DNA of 64,000 nt, from NCBI RefSeq assembly GCF_047634355.1, contig NZ_JBLIAL010000005.1; one strand, given 5' to 3'. A model generated the notes under the pieces. That model had not been told where the DNA came from, ran no database searches, and worked only from the letters and a program-made list of their open reading frames with translations. The stretch comes from Porticoccus sp002341315 (lineage in GTDB: Bacteria; Pseudomonadota; Gammaproteobacteria; Pseudomonadales; Porticoccaceae). Below are positions 33,029 through 42,465 of this stretch, piece after piece; position 1 is the first letter of the stretch; every line of letters starts with the position of its first letter. A program made the position numbers and the translations under genes.

Positions 33029-34387
33029 ATGCAGGGGCCTAACGAAAAATTCAGCCATTTGTCCAGGCTCGCCAGCATCAACGAAATGATGAATTCAAGC
33101 GATGTGCGCCTGCTCCGGCACATGCTTAATAACCTTTCTCCCGGTGATATCGCCGACCAGATAGAGTCTGCACCACCTAAAGCCCGGCGGGTATTATGGG
33201 ATCTGGTTGACCGGGAACTGGAAGGCGAGGTAATCGGTGAGCTCAGCGAGGAACTTCGCGGTGAAATCCTTAGTGAAATGGAAAGTCACGAGGTCGCCTC
33301 ACTCACCGAAGGCCTTGATCCCGATGACATTGCGGACATTCTGCAGCAACTCCCCGACCAGGTAATACCAGAAGTACTTCAGGCGATGAGCAGCCAGGAC
33401 AGGCTGCGGGTAGAGCGAGTACTTACGTACAACGAAGATACCGCTGGCGGGTTGATGAACACGGACACCATCACTGTCCGACCCGACCTGACAATTGATG
33501 TGGTATTGCGTTACCTGCGTCGCCACGAAGAAATTCCGGATATCACCGATAATATTTTTGTGGTGAACCGGGAAGATACTTTTCTCGGCACATTACCGCT
33601 CACCAAACTGCTGACCGCGAGCCCCAATATCACTGTGCGCGAGATGATGGTAACCGATGCACAGGCCATCACAGCCGACATGCCCGATTCGCAGGTTGCA
33701 CTGCTGTTTGAAAAGAATGACTGGGTTTCCGCTCCAGTGGTAGGCGCAGACCACAAACTGCTTGGCCGAATCACCATCGATGACGTGGTAGACGTGATTA
33801 TCGAGGATGCCGCCCACTCACTGTTGGGGTTGGCCGGTCTCAGCGATGAAGAAGAGACGTTTGCTTCGGTTAAACGCACGGCACCCCGTCGGGCCGTTTG
33901 GCTCGGGATGAACCTGATAACCGCTATCCTCGCCTCCTCGGTGATCAACATTTTCGAAGCCACGATTGAAAAGGTCGTCGCACTGGCTATCCTGATGCCC
34001 ATCGTCGCCAGCATGGGTGGTGTTGCTGGCAGTCAGACGCTCACCGTGGTTATCCGGGGCATGGCACTGGAACAAATCAGCAAGAACAATATGCGCTGGT
34101 TACTGAGCAAGGAATTTGCCGTCGGCGCATTGAATGGCATGCTATGGGCACTGGTGATGGGCGGCGTTGCTGCTCTCTGGTTTAACGACCCGATCATAGC
34201 CTTCATCATTGCTGCCGCCATGGCCATCAACCTTATCTCCGCCGCTGTTGCAGGCACGTTGCTGCCGGTGTTTTTAAAAAAATGCCGTATCGACCCCGCT
34301 CTGGCGGGGAGCGTCGCGCTCACCACGGTTACAGATGTGGTGGGTTTCCTCTCGTTTCTGGGTCTCGCCACCCTGTTTTATAGCTAA
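33029..34387 (+). CDS. mgtE: Magnesium transporter MgtE
   Basis: 452-aa Mg2+ channel of the SLC41/MgtE family. N-terminal superhelical MgtE_N domain (about residues 20-130) with repeated GEILSEM and DIADILQQLPD motifs, two CBS domains that sense cytosolic Mg2+ (about 140-260), a plug helix and five membrane spans (about 285-450) with the pore motif MPIVASMGGVAGSQTLTVVIRG. No riboswitch-like leader is evident in the 94-base upstream gap. Confidence 0.95.
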   Translation: MQGPNEKFSHLSRLASINEMMNSSDVRLLRHMLNNLSPGDIADQIESAPPKARRVLWDLVDRELEGEVIGELSEELRGEILSEMESHEVASLTEGLDPDDIADILQQLPDQVIPEVLQAMSSQDRLRVERVLTYNEDTAGGLMNTDTITVRPDLTIDVVLRYLRRHEEIPDITDNIFVVNREDTFLGTLPLTKLLTASPNITVREMMVTDAQAITADMPDSQVALLFEKNDWVSAPVVGADHKLLGRITIDDVVDVIIEDAAHSLLGLAGLSDEEETFASVKRTAPRRAVWLGMNLITAILASSVINIFEATIEKVVALAILMPIVASMGGVAGSQTLTVVIRGMALEQISKNNMRWLLSKEFAVGALNGMLWALVMGGVAALWFNDPIIAFIIAAAMAINLISAAVAGTLLPVFLKKCRIDPALAGSVALTTVTDVVGFLSFLGLATLFYS

Positions 34388-34392
34388 CCATC

Positions 34393-34908
34393 ATGATTGA
34401 AGATTCTTTTCCAGACCGTCTGCCAGACGAAGAACCACCCAAAAGCAAGTCGGCCGTCAAGCGCGAGATGATCGCACTGCAAAAGCTCGGCGAAGAACTC
34501 GTGGACCTAGCCCCGGCCAAATTGGCCAAGGTCACCATGCCGGAAGAACTTGCCGAAGCTGTAATGTTGGCGAGACGGCTAAAAAGTCGCGAGGGTCGAC
34601 GACGCCAACTACAATATATTGGCAAAATCATGCGTGTTATTGACAGCGAGGGCATACAACGGGAGCTGGAGAGCTTTCATCACGACAGTCAGGTTTTTCG
34701 CCAGCAGTTTCAACGCCTGGAGAACTGGCGCGACAGACTGATCAGTGAGGGCGACTCCGCCCTAGAAGAGCTGATTAGCGATATACCGGGACTGGACCGA
34801 CAGCACTTGCGCCAGTTAATCAGACAGGCCCGGCGCGACGCATCACAACAAAAACCACCGGCAGCCAGTCGAAAATTGTTTCAGTATCTTCGGGATAACT
34901 GTCAGTGA
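34393..34908 (+). CDS. darP: Ribosome-associated protein DarP/YjgA (DUF615)
   Basis: 171-aa highly charged, helical DUF615 protein. In E. coli DarP (YjgA) associates with late 50S assembly intermediates. Seen: KSKSAVKREMIALQKLGEELV near the N-terminus, the RREGRRRQLQYIGKIMR-like block (here SREGRRRQLQYIGKIMR), and the C-terminal LRQLIRQARRD. The stop TGA overlaps the GTG start of tag. Confidence 0.93.
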   Translation: MIEDSFPDRLPDEEPPKSKSAVKREMIALQKLGEELVDLAPAKLAKVTMPEELAEAVMLARRLKSREGRRRQLQYIGKIMRVIDSEGIQRELESFHHDSQVFRQQFQRLENWRDRLISEGDSALEELISDIPGLDRQHLRQLIRQARRDASQQKPPAASRKLFQYLRDNCQ

Positions 34909-35543
34909 GTTCGTCCAGCGACCCGGAGAAGCGCTCTACGGTCTTTTCCCGGAAGCGGCTATCCGGCGACAACCCTGTTTTCCGCTGCCCCTGGGCTGGC
35001 AATGATCCACTCTATCAGAGCTATCATGATCACGAATGGGGCGTTCCCTGTCGCGATGACCAAAAGCTGTTTGAATTTCTGGTGCTTGAGAGCGCCCAGG
35101 CCGGCCTAGCATGGATCACCATTCTCAGGAAGCGCGAACACTATCGACGAGCCTTTGCCGAATTTCAACCGGAGCAGGTAGCCAGCTTTAATCAGCGAGA
35201 TGTTGCGCAGCTGCTGCAGAATAGGGGTATCGTGAGAAATCGACTGAAAGTTGAAAGCGCTGTCAGTAATGCCCGTCTATTTCTGGACATCCAGTCACAA
35301 TTCGGCAGTTTTGCAAATTACCTGTGGGGCTTCGTCGACAATCGCCCCATTCAGAACCATTGGCAGGATGCCGACGCTGTTCCGGCGACTACCCCGCTAT
35401 CGGACACCATCAGCAAGGACATGAAAAAACGTGGCTTCCGCTTTTTTGGCAGCACCATCTGTTATGCCTACCTGCAGGCTACCGGGTTGGTCAACGACCA
35501 CCTGACAGGCTGCTTTCGCCATCGGCAATGCCACGATATTTAA
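34905..35543 (+). CDS. tag: DNA-3-methyladenine glycosylase I
   Basis: 212-aa base-excision enzyme removing 3-methyladenine from DNA. HhH-superfamily fold with the family zinc site: Cys in RCPWAG and His in the N-terminal region (YHDHEWG), plus His/Cys near the C-terminus (HLTGCFRHRQC). Also LESAQAGLAWITILRKRE (in two blocks, about 65-82). Starts with GTG at 34905 (GTGA overlap with darP), adding a 25-residue polar leader; an internal start nearer CPWAG is possible. Convergent with typA. Confidence 0.93.
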   Translation: MSSSSDPEKRSTVFSRKRLSGDNPVFRCPWAGNDPLYQSYHDHEWGVPCRDDQKLFEFLVLESAQAGLAWITILRKREHYRRAFAEFQPEQVASFNQRDVAQLLQNRGIVRNRLKVESAVSNARLFLDIQSQFGSFANYLWGFVDNRPIQNHWQDADAVPATTPLSDTISKDMKKRGFRFFGSTICYAYLQATGLVNDHLTGCFRHRQCHDI

Positions 35544-35565
35544 TCGTGGCACCCTGATAGCACTG

Positions 35566-37377
35566 TCAGTTTTTGCCAGCTCGCTTGCGTTCATTCTCGC
35601 TCAGGAGCTTTTTACGCAAACGAATGTGGTGGGGGGTTACCTCCACCAGCTCATCTTCGGCAATAAACTCCAGCGCCTGTTCGAGGGTATGTCGAACCGG
35701 CGGACTGAGCACCAGGTTCTCATCGGTACCGGCCGCCCGGATGTTGGTCAGCTGCTTGGCCTTGGTGGGGTTCACTGGCAAATCATTGTTGCGGGAATGC
35801 AGACCAATAATCTGCCCTTCATAGACCTCGGCACCGTGACCGAGGAACAAACGGCCACGATCCTGCAGGGTGAACAGGGCATAAGCCAGTGTCTTGCCCT
35901 TGGTCATGGAGACCAGCACGCCGTTCTGGCGACCGGCCATGTCACCCTGTTTCACTGGACCGTAGTGATCAAAAATGCTGGTCATGATGCCAGAGCCACT
36001 GGTCAGCGTCAGAAAGTGTGAGCGAAAGCCAATCAGGCCTCGGGAGGGCACCATAAACTCGAGTCTCACCCGGCCTTTACCGTCGGGTTCCATGTTGGTC
36101 ATATCCGCCTTGCGAAACCCCAACTCCTCCATTACCGCACCCTGATGCCGGTCTTCAATATCAATCACGACCTGCTCAAAGGGTTCATGAATCTCGCCAT
36201 CCACGTCTTTCTGGATCACTTCGGGGCGCGATACACCCAGCTCGAAACCCTCCCGGCGCATGTTTTCAATCAATACCGACAGATGTAATTCACCGCGCCC
36301 GGACACCACAAATTTGTCGGGGGTCTCGCCCTGCACAACCCGCAGTGCCACATTGTGAATCAGCTCCTGATCCAGCCGCTCCCTGATATTTCTCGAGGTA
36401 ATGTATTTGCCATCCTGACCGGCGAACGGGGAATCGTTCACCTGGAAAGTCATGCTGACGGTGGGTTCGTCAACACTCAGTGGCACCATCGCTTCCGGCT
36501 TGTCCGGGCTACAGATGGTGTCGGAAATGTTCAATTTGTCGATACCGGTGATGCAGACGATATCGCCCGCTTCGGCCTGCTCCACCTCAAATCGCTCCAG
36601 ACCGCGATAACCCATCACCTGTAATACGCGACCGCGACGGGTTTTGCCCTCACGATCAACCACCACCACCTGCTCGTTGGTTTTGAGTTTGCCGCGGGTA
36701 ATTCGACCGATACCGATAACGCCCACGTAACTGCTGTAATCCAGTGCGCTGATCTGCATTTGCAGTGGACCATCGCGGTTCACCGCCGGTGCTTTGACCT
36801 TATCCACGACCATCTGGAACAGCGGCGTCATGTCTTCCGCCAGATCATCCGGCTCATTTCCGGCAACACCGTTCAGCGCCGACGCATACATAATGGGGAA
36901 GTCCAGTTGTTCGTCGGTGGCACCGAGGCGATCGAAGAGATCGAAGACCTGATCGACAACCCAATGGGGACGGGCGCCGGGGCGATCCACCTTGTTGACC
37001 ACAAGAATCGGATGGAGCCCCTGTTCGAAAGCCTTTTGGGTAACAAACCGGGTCTGTGGCATAGGGCCGTCAACCGCGTCCACCAGCAACAATACGGAGT
37101 CCACCATCGACAGAACCCGCTCAACCTCACCGCCAAAGTCAGCGTGGCCGGGAGTATCGACGATATTGATCCGGTAACCGTTCCATTCGATGGCCGTGTT
37201 TTTGGCCAGAATGGTAATACCGCGCTCACGCTCCTGATCATTGGAATCCATGACCCGTTCGGCACCCATGGCTTTGCGGTCCAGCGTACCGGATTGTTGC
37301 AACAGACGGTCCACCAAGGTGGTTTTACCGTGGTCAACGTGGGCAATAATGGCGATGTTGCGGAGATTTTCGATCAC
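35566..37377 (-). CDS. typA: Translational GTPase TypA/BipA
   Basis: 603-aa ribosome-associated GTPase of the EF-G type, needed for 50S assembly at low temperature and for stress adaptation. G1 AHVDHGKTTLVD (about residues 12-23), G3 DTPGHADF (about 73-80), G4 NKVD (about 127-130), then EF-G-like domains II, III and V and the BipA-specific C-terminal domain ending LRKKLLSENERKR. A TATAAT-like -10 can be read on the minus strand just upstream. In Pseudomonas typA and thiI are neighbours; here two unrelated genes separate them. Confidence 0.97.
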   Translation of the reverse strand: MIENLRNIAIIAHVDHGKTTLVDRLLQQSGTLDRKAMGAERVMDSNDQERERGITILAKNTAIEWNGYRINIVDTPGHADFGGEVERVLSMVDSVLLLVDAVDGPMPQTRFVTQKAFEQGLHPILVVNKVDRPGARPHWVVDQVFDLFDRLGATDEQLDFPIMYASALNGVAGNEPDDLAEDMTPLFQMVVDKVKAPAVNRDGPLQMQISALDYSSYVGVIGIGRITRGKLKTNEQVVVVDREGKTRRGRVLQVMGYRGLERFEVEQAEAGDIVCITGIDKLNISDTICSPDKPEAMVPLSVDEPTVSMTFQVNDSPFAGQDGKYITSRNIRERLDQELIHNVALRVVQGETPDKFVVSGRGELHLSVLIENMRREGFELGVSRPEVIQKDVDGEIHEPFEQVVIDIEDRHQGAVMEELGFRKADMTNMEPDGKGRVRLEFMVPSRGLIGFRSHFLTLTSGSGIMTSIFDHYGPVKQGDMAGRQNGVLVSMTKGKTLAYALFTLQDRGRLFLGHGAEVYEGQIIGLHSRNNDLPVNPTKAKQLTNIRAAGTDENLVLSPPVRHTLEQALEFIAEDELVEVTPHHIRLRKKLLSENERKRAGKN

Positions 37378-37601
37378 AGGATTTCTCGGTCGCTAAAAAA
37401 TAGGCGCGGATTATAGCGGTTATAGCGCCAGAACGCAGGGATTTCTTCAACACCGTACCCATATCTACCCACTAATGACAAGGGCCATCAAGGAAAGCCG
37501 TTTTGGCCAGGAAACCCTACCGGCATAACCCGGATAAATTTGATGAGATCAGACAGGCAAAAGGGCAGCGACGCCTGCCGGTATCGGCCAATGACCGCAC
37601 A

Positions 37602-37630
37602 TCGACATCCCAAACCGAGAGCCCTATACT
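37602..37630 (+). promoter_or_regulatory. sigma70 promoter of the diguanylate cyclase gene
   Basis: TCGACA (37602-37607), 17-bp spacer, TATACT (37625-37630): five of six matches in each box. It places the transcription start near 37637 and so excludes the upstream in-frame ATG at 37540. Confidence 0.65.
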
Positions 37631-37671
37631 GCTCGGCAATTCACACACACCATATAAAGGATCTTATTTTG

Positions 37672-38622
37672 GTGGTTCAACAGCAAAAATTTGCTGTCAG
37701 TCTCATGGAGCATCTGGTCACAGCAACTTTTGTCCTCGACCGGGACGGTTACGTCGTCATCTGGAACAAATCCTGTGAGCGACTCACTGGTGTCAGGGCC
37801 GAGGAAGTGCTTGGGACACGGGACCACTGGAAGGCTTTCTATGCCAAGCAACGGCTCTGTCTCGCTGATGTACTGGTGCAGGAACGAACAGCTGAGCTCG
37901 ATCAGCTCTACGCGGTTCACGCACAACTCTCAATCTATGGGGAAGGCTATAAGGCCGAAAACTGGTGCGTTATGCCCCGCATCGGTTCACGGCTCTATCT
38001 CACGGTGGATGCGGGCCCTATCTACGATGCCCACGGCAGTCTGATCGCCGTTGTTCAAACGATCAGGGACAATACCGACTATAAAAATGCCCAGTCAAAA
38101 CTCGAAAAAATGGCCATCACCGACGAGCTTACCGGTCTCTATAACCGGCGCTATTTTACCGACCATCTCGACATGGAATGGCGACGGGGTATGCGCAGCC
38201 GGGAACCGCTCGCACTGATTTTCCTGGATATCGATTACTTCAAGCAATACAACGACCACTACGGACACATGGTTGGCGATGACTGCCTGAAATCCATTGC
38301 CACCACCATACAGCACAGCCTGCTACGCGCCACCGACATGGCTACCCGCTATGGCGGTGAGGAATTTTGCATCCTGCTGCCCAACACTTCGCTGACCGGA
38401 GCCCTGAAAGTAGCGGCACAGGTCCAGGCGAACATCAAGAGACTGCAGATTCCACACGCCGACAGCCCCATATCGTCGTCGCTAACTATCAGCGCCGGTG
38501 TCGCCAGCCTTGTCCCCACTACGGAAGAAAGCTCTTCACGGCTGACATCTCTGGCCGACAAGGCCCTTTATGAGGCCAAGGGCAGGGGGCGAGATCAGAC
38601 AGTTGCCAGCGATACCTGTTAG
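37672..38622 (+). CDS. PAS-GGDEF diguanylate cyclase
   Basis: About 316 aa from GTG 37672 (a TTG one codon earlier is equally possible; AAGGA lies 7-10 bases upstream). Makes c-di-GMP from two GTP. PAS domain (about residues 8-130) with VLDRDGYVVIWNKSCERLTG, then the GGDEF domain (about 145-310): DELTGLYNRRYF, the metal loop DIDYFKQYND, active-site GGEEF and, five residues before it, an RxxD I-site (RATD) for product inhibition. No membrane span, so cytosolic. Single-gene unit between typA and a transporter gene; the PAS ligand is unknown. Confidence 0.92.
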   Translation: MVQQQKFAVSLMEHLVTATFVLDRDGYVVIWNKSCERLTGVRAEEVLGTRDHWKAFYAKQRLCLADVLVQERTAELDQLYAVHAQLSIYGEGYKAENWCVMPRIGSRLYLTVDAGPIYDAHGSLIAVVQTIRDNTDYKNAQSKLEKMAITDELTGLYNRRYFTDHLDMEWRRGMRSREPLALIFLDIDYFKQYNDHYGHMVGDDCLKSIATTIQHSLLRATDMATRYGGEEFCILLPNTSLTGALKVAAQVQANIKRLQIPHADSPISSSLTISAGVASLVPTTEESSSRLTSLADKALYEAKGRGRDQTVASDTC

Positions 38623-38777
38623 CTGCGGCACTGAACAAAAAACACCTGCTCCACCGGCAAATTGTGCATGAAATCCGCTGAAGGCAATGATCACGACAAA
38701 GCGGAGACAGGGACATGCATGTTCAATTGCGGGGAGCCAGCTCATATTATTTGTTGCGACCTGTTTCCGCTCGACAA

Positions 38778-40559
38778 TCAGCTGAGCGGCCAACCGATCA
38801 ATAAAACCGTCAATGTCACTGCGCCGATAAGCAGGTTCATAGGAACACCTACCCGGAGAAAGTCCGAAAAGCGGTAACCACCCGGCCCGTAAACCATCAG
38901 ATTCGTCTGGTAGCCCAAAGGCGTCGCAAAGCTTGCCGAGGCCGCCATGATAATGGCGAAAATAAAAGGTTCGTTGTTCAAACCTGCCTGCTCTGTCATT
39001 TCCAACACGATCGGCAACACCAGTACGGCCGAGGCATTGTTGGTAATCAGCTCGGTCAGAATTGACACCAGCAGATAGCACAGTATCAGCAGTAACCAGG
39101 GCTTACCGGAACCCAGCTGAATCATATTGTCGGCAAGAAATGCCGCCACACCAGTTTTTTCCAGCGCCATACCCAGTGCAAACGCCGCTGCGATTGTCAC
39201 TATCACCATCATGTCGATATTTTTTTCCGCCTGGTTGACCGAGCAGCAACCGCTGAGGATCATCAGTAAACTACCGAGCAGCGCGGCGTTAAGCATACTG
39301 GTCAGGCCCAGCCCCGCCAGAGCGACGATACCACCCAGAATAGCCCAGGACAGGTAGGCACGCTCGTGCCTCGGAGGATCGGTATTCCGCTCGTTGACTA
39401 ACAGGAAATCCTTGTTATAGCGCTGACGGCTGACAAATGCGGGCCGGGCTTCGAGTAACAGCGTATCGCCCACTGCCAGCTCAATCGTGCCCAGATTCCC
39501 CTGAACCCGCTCACCATGCCGCGCAACAGCAAGGACCACTGCGCCATAGCGACTCCGAAATCCGGAATCCCGTATGGCGTGCCCCACCGCATCGCAGTGG
39601 GGCGATACGACCACCTCCACCAGACGCCGCTCAGCGCGGTCAGTATCCAGAGACAATCCTTCCTCATTCTCGGTCGATGGCACCAGGCCATTGATGCGGA
39701 GTAGATCTGAAATCGCTTCCGTATCACCGGCGAACACCAGGCGGTCTCCACCCTGCAGTTTTTCCTCAGAGGGAACGGCGGTCACCACCGTGCCTCCACG
39801 TTCAATTTCCACAAGATAAACGCGCCTCAGATGACGCAGCCCTGCACTTGCCACTGTTTTGCCGACCAATGGGCCATCTTTCGCAACGGAAACTTCCAGC
39901 GTGAATTCACGCAGATTGCCAAAAGCCTGCTGATCACCGCGATCCGGCAGCCACTTGGGAAAAAACAGCCAGATAAAAAACAGCCCAACCACAGCGACCG
40001 GAAACCCCACAGCAGTGATAGAAAACAACGAAAATCCCGCTTCACCCGTCAACACCTGATATTGACCATTGACCACCAGATTGGTGCTGGTGCCGATAAG
40101 GGTCAGGGTACCGCCCAGAATTGCCGTATAGCTTAGCGGAATCATCAATTTGGATGGCGCAATATTGATTTGTCGCGACCAGGCATGAATGGCCGGAATC
40201 ATCGTGGCGACAACGGGTGTATTGTTTAAAAAGCCACTCAGCAACGCCACAGGTGCAAACATCCTGGTCAAGGCAGACCGGACGGTTTTAGGCCGCCCCA
40301 GGAAGCGGTTCACCAGCAGATCAATCCCACCCGACCCATGGAGCCCTGCTGCCACCACAAACATCGCCGCGACAGTGATAACACCGCTATTGCTGAATCC
40401 AGACAGCGCTTCGGTGGCAGTCAGGATACCGGTGACACTCAGTATGCTCAGCACCACCATCATCACCAGATGGGGTCCAATCCGGGTGGTTGCCAATATC
40501 AGCAAAGCGCCCAGTGTCAACGCCAATGATAAAATGCCTTGCCAGTCCATAAATTTCAC
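38778..40559 (-). CDS. SLC13/DASS-family transporter with two RCK_C domains
   Basis: 593-aa inner-membrane anion symporter of the divalent anion:sodium symporter type. N-terminal membrane half (about residues 1-185) with GFLNNTPVVATMIPA (about 109-123) and LIGTSTNLVVNG (about 157-168), two soluble TrkA-C/RCK_C domains (about 200-370, EFTLEVSVAKDGPLVGKTV onward), then the second membrane half with TNNASAVLVLPIVLEM and FATPLGYQTNLMVYGPGGY. This layout is common in bacterial sulfate/anion carriers of the SAC1 type, but the substrate cannot be read from sequence. GTG 40559 or ATG 40550 start. Confidence 0.9.
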   Translation of the reverse strand: MKFMDWQGILSLALTLGALLILATTRIGPHLVMMVVLSILSVTGILTATEALSGFSNSGVITVAAMFVVAAGLHGSGGIDLLVNRFLGRPKTVRSALTRMFAPVALLSGFLNNTPVVATMIPAIHAWSRQINIAPSKLMIPLSYTAILGGTLTLIGTSTNLVVNGQYQVLTGEAGFSLFSITAVGFPVAVVGLFFIWLFFPKWLPDRGDQQAFGNLREFTLEVSVAKDGPLVGKTVASAGLRHLRRVYLVEIERGGTVVTAVPSEEKLQGGDRLVFAGDTEAISDLLRINGLVPSTENEEGLSLDTDRAERRLVEVVVSPHCDAVGHAIRDSGFRSRYGAVVLAVARHGERVQGNLGTIELAVGDTLLLEARPAFVSRQRYNKDFLLVNERNTDPPRHERAYLSWAILGGIVALAGLGLTSMLNAALLGSLLMILSGCCSVNQAEKNIDMMVIVTIAAAFALGMALEKTGVAAFLADNMIQLGSGKPWLLLILCYLLVSILTELITNNASAVLVLPIVLEMTEQAGLNNEPFIFAIIMAASASFATPLGYQTNLMVYGPGGYRFSDFLRVGVPMNLLIGAVTLTVLLIGWPLS

Positions 40560-40673
40560 TTCGCCTGCTCAAAAAGAGCAAGGGTAGGGGGCGCTATTAA
40601 TATTCACAAAGAATAAAAAATTATCTGCGGGTATATTTAAGATATATAGAGTTTCTCGAAGCCTCTGCACTAT

Positions 40674-42128
40674 TTATTTTCGGACAGGGCGATAAACGCC
40701 CACATTGCAGAAACCCTGCTCTATCAGGTGCTCCGCATGCAGCTGACTCATCGCCCCCCGGTCACAATACAGCACATATCGGGATGCCTGTTTTAGCTCG
40801 CGGAAGCGGCCCTGCAATGTATAAAAAGGCATCAGCTCTACCTCTGCTTCAGGCACATTCAGTGGCCGGGAACAAACCTCATCAGGATGGCGAATGTCCA
40901 GGATCACTGAGTCCGGTGGTGGGCTTTCAAAGGTATCCACAGGAATAGTGCCAGTATCGTTCAGCACCTCATCGATGGTCTGGACACGAGCATGGGCGAG
41001 CGCGTGCTCTAATACACTGAAATCAAATTTTTCCTCTTCGTGAGCGACCTTCTGGCCCGTCGCACGGGTGGTGGGCCTGACCGAAATAACACCACAGTAT
41101 TCAGGCATATTGGCCGCAAAATCTTCCACTCCTATGGCCCGGGCAATATCGATGATGTCACCTTTGTCAGCGGTGATCAGCGGCCGGAGGACCAACGCGT
41201 CAGTCACCGCATCAATAACAGCGAGATTGGCCAGTGTCTGACTTGATACCTGGGCAACGCTCTCACCCGTCACCAGTGCATCAATTTTCAGCTCCCTGGC
41301 GACTTCACTGGCGACGCGCAGCATCATACGCTTCAGCACAACCCCCATTTCCGCATTGCCAACCCTGGTCAGGATTTCTTCCACCACACCGGCGAACGGG
41401 ATTGTTATAAAGTGCACCGGGTGGGAGCTGGCATATTTCTGCCACAGATAAGAGGCCACCTGCTTGACCCCCACCTCATGATTGCGGCCACCCAGATTAA
41501 AAAATAGATAATGTGTGCACAGGCCCCGCTTGATAGTGAGGTAACTGGCCACAGAGGAATCAAACCCACCCGACAGTAGTGAAATCACTGCATCCTGGGT
41601 ACCGAGAGGGAAACCACCCAACCCGGGATAAACCGCTTGAATGACATAAAGCTCATTGTGACGAATCTCCAGACGGACCGTGACATCCGGCCGCTTGAGA
41701 TTAACGCGGGCCGTGCCACACCACCTCAGCAGGGCGGCGCCGACATAGCGCTCGACATCACTGGACTTGAAGCCGTGCTCGCCAACCCGTTTCACCCGAA
41801 CAGCAAAACTTTTATTATCCAGACGGTTTCGCCAAAAAATCAGGGTTTTTTCAACCACATCGTCAAAGTCCCCCAGCGGATAGCGCTGTACTCGGGCAAA
41901 TTTAGCAATTCCAGGGGTTCTGCCCAGCAGGTCTACAACCTGACGGGTCAGCTCGTCATCGGCAGGACCGACGACCTGAATTTTCTCCCAGTCCTGCTGA
42001 AGCTGGACAGCAGGATCGATGCTCACCAGCAATTTGCGAAGATTATCCCTCAGCTGGCGGGTCATGCGCTTGCGGACAGGGGGACTCTTAATGGTAATCT
42101 CGGGGAAAAGCTTGACGATGAAATGCAT
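40674..42128 (-). CDS. thiI: tRNA 4-thiouridine synthase / thiazole sulfur carrier ThiI (with rhodanese domain)
   Basis: 484-aa enzyme that forms s4U8 in tRNA and passes sulfur to ThiS. N-terminal ferredoxin-like and THUMP domains (about residues 1-165), PP-loop pyrophosphatase motif SGGFDSSVASY (about 185-195), the conserved Cys in MPEYCGVIS (about 340-348), and a C-terminal rhodanese domain (about 395-484) with the persulfide Cys in VLYCDRGAMSQ. Both sulfur-relay cysteines are thus present, as in E. coli ThiI. Divergent from glnA. Confidence 0.96.
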   Translation of the reverse strand: MHFIVKLFPEITIKSPPVRKRMTRQLRDNLRKLLVSIDPAVQLQQDWEKIQVVGPADDELTRQVVDLLGRTPGIAKFARVQRYPLGDFDDVVEKTLIFWRNRLDNKSFAVRVKRVGEHGFKSSDVERYVGAALLRWCGTARVNLKRPDVTVRLEIRHNELYVIQAVYPGLGGFPLGTQDAVISLLSGGFDSSVASYLTIKRGLCTHYLFFNLGGRNHEVGVKQVASYLWQKYASSHPVHFITIPFAGVVEEILTRVGNAEMGVVLKRMMLRVASEVARELKIDALVTGESVAQVSSQTLANLAVIDAVTDALVLRPLITADKGDIIDIARAIGVEDFAANMPEYCGVISVRPTTRATGQKVAHEEEKFDFSVLEHALAHARVQTIDEVLNDTGTIPVDTFESPPPDSVILDIRHPDEVCSRPLNVPEAEVELMPFYTLQGRFRELKQASRYVLYCDRGAMSQLHAEHLIEQGFCNVGVYRPVRK

Positions 42129-42350
42129 GGGAATAATGACTACAGCTCGTATTTAACAGCCCAAGATTATATTACAAATGTGGCCAAATCCGCTTATCAT
42201 GAAACACTGCAACCGGACCCAGGCGGATCGCACTATTTTAGTGCATAATTTATAAAATAGATTCTAATATGGTGCAAAAGACCGTCTTGCCAAACTGATA
42301 AGCTGTTGTTTTACTTGGCTGATACCCATGGCATGGCTTTTGCTTCATAT
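42129..42350. other. Divergent thiI / glnA control region (upstream part)
   Basis: Non-coding. Together with the promoter and leader it forms a 337-base gap between thiI and glnA. It contains an NtrC-type palindrome at 42230-42244 and an isolated GGTGCA half-site at 42271-42276. No gene is visible; AT-rich stretches around 42245-42270 may help bending by IHF, but no clean IHF site is claimed. Confidence 0.6.
42230..42244. promoter_or_regulatory. NtrC-type enhancer site for glnA
   Basis: GCACTATTTTAGTGC: perfect palindrome GCAC-N7-GTGC, ten of twelve matches to TGCACC-N5-GGTGCA. Its centre lies about 140 bases upstream of the predicted sigma54 start, the same distance as one of the E. coli glnAp2 enhancers. 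Confidence 0.75.
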
Positions 42351-42366
42351 TGGCACATTGCTTGCA
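42351..42366 (+). promoter_or_regulatory. sigma54 (-24/-12) promoter of glnA
   Basis: TGGCAC-ATTGC-TTGC (42351-42365), matching the consensus in both elements with ten bases between GG and GC. About 100 bases before the glnA ATG. Confidence 0.88.
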
Positions 42367-42465
42367 AACCAATAAAACAAAACCATTGAACTAACGATAT
42401 ACTCAACCCAGAGCTGCCGCTTTCGGCAACCCTACAAAACCGGATATCCACACCTGGAGGAGCCA

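Noticed and set aside
37540..37671. N-terminal extension of the diguanylate cyclase to the ATG at 37540
   Set aside because: The predicted transcription start (about 37637) lies after this ATG, the extension is not domain-like, and AAGGA precedes TTG 37669/GTG 37672.
37503..37778. Small plus-strand frame opening with a polar, basic N-terminus before the diguanylate cyclase
   Set aside because: It starts with TTG, runs out of frame into the cyclase gene, and a good promoter at 37602-37630 lies inside it. I could not match it to any small protein family.
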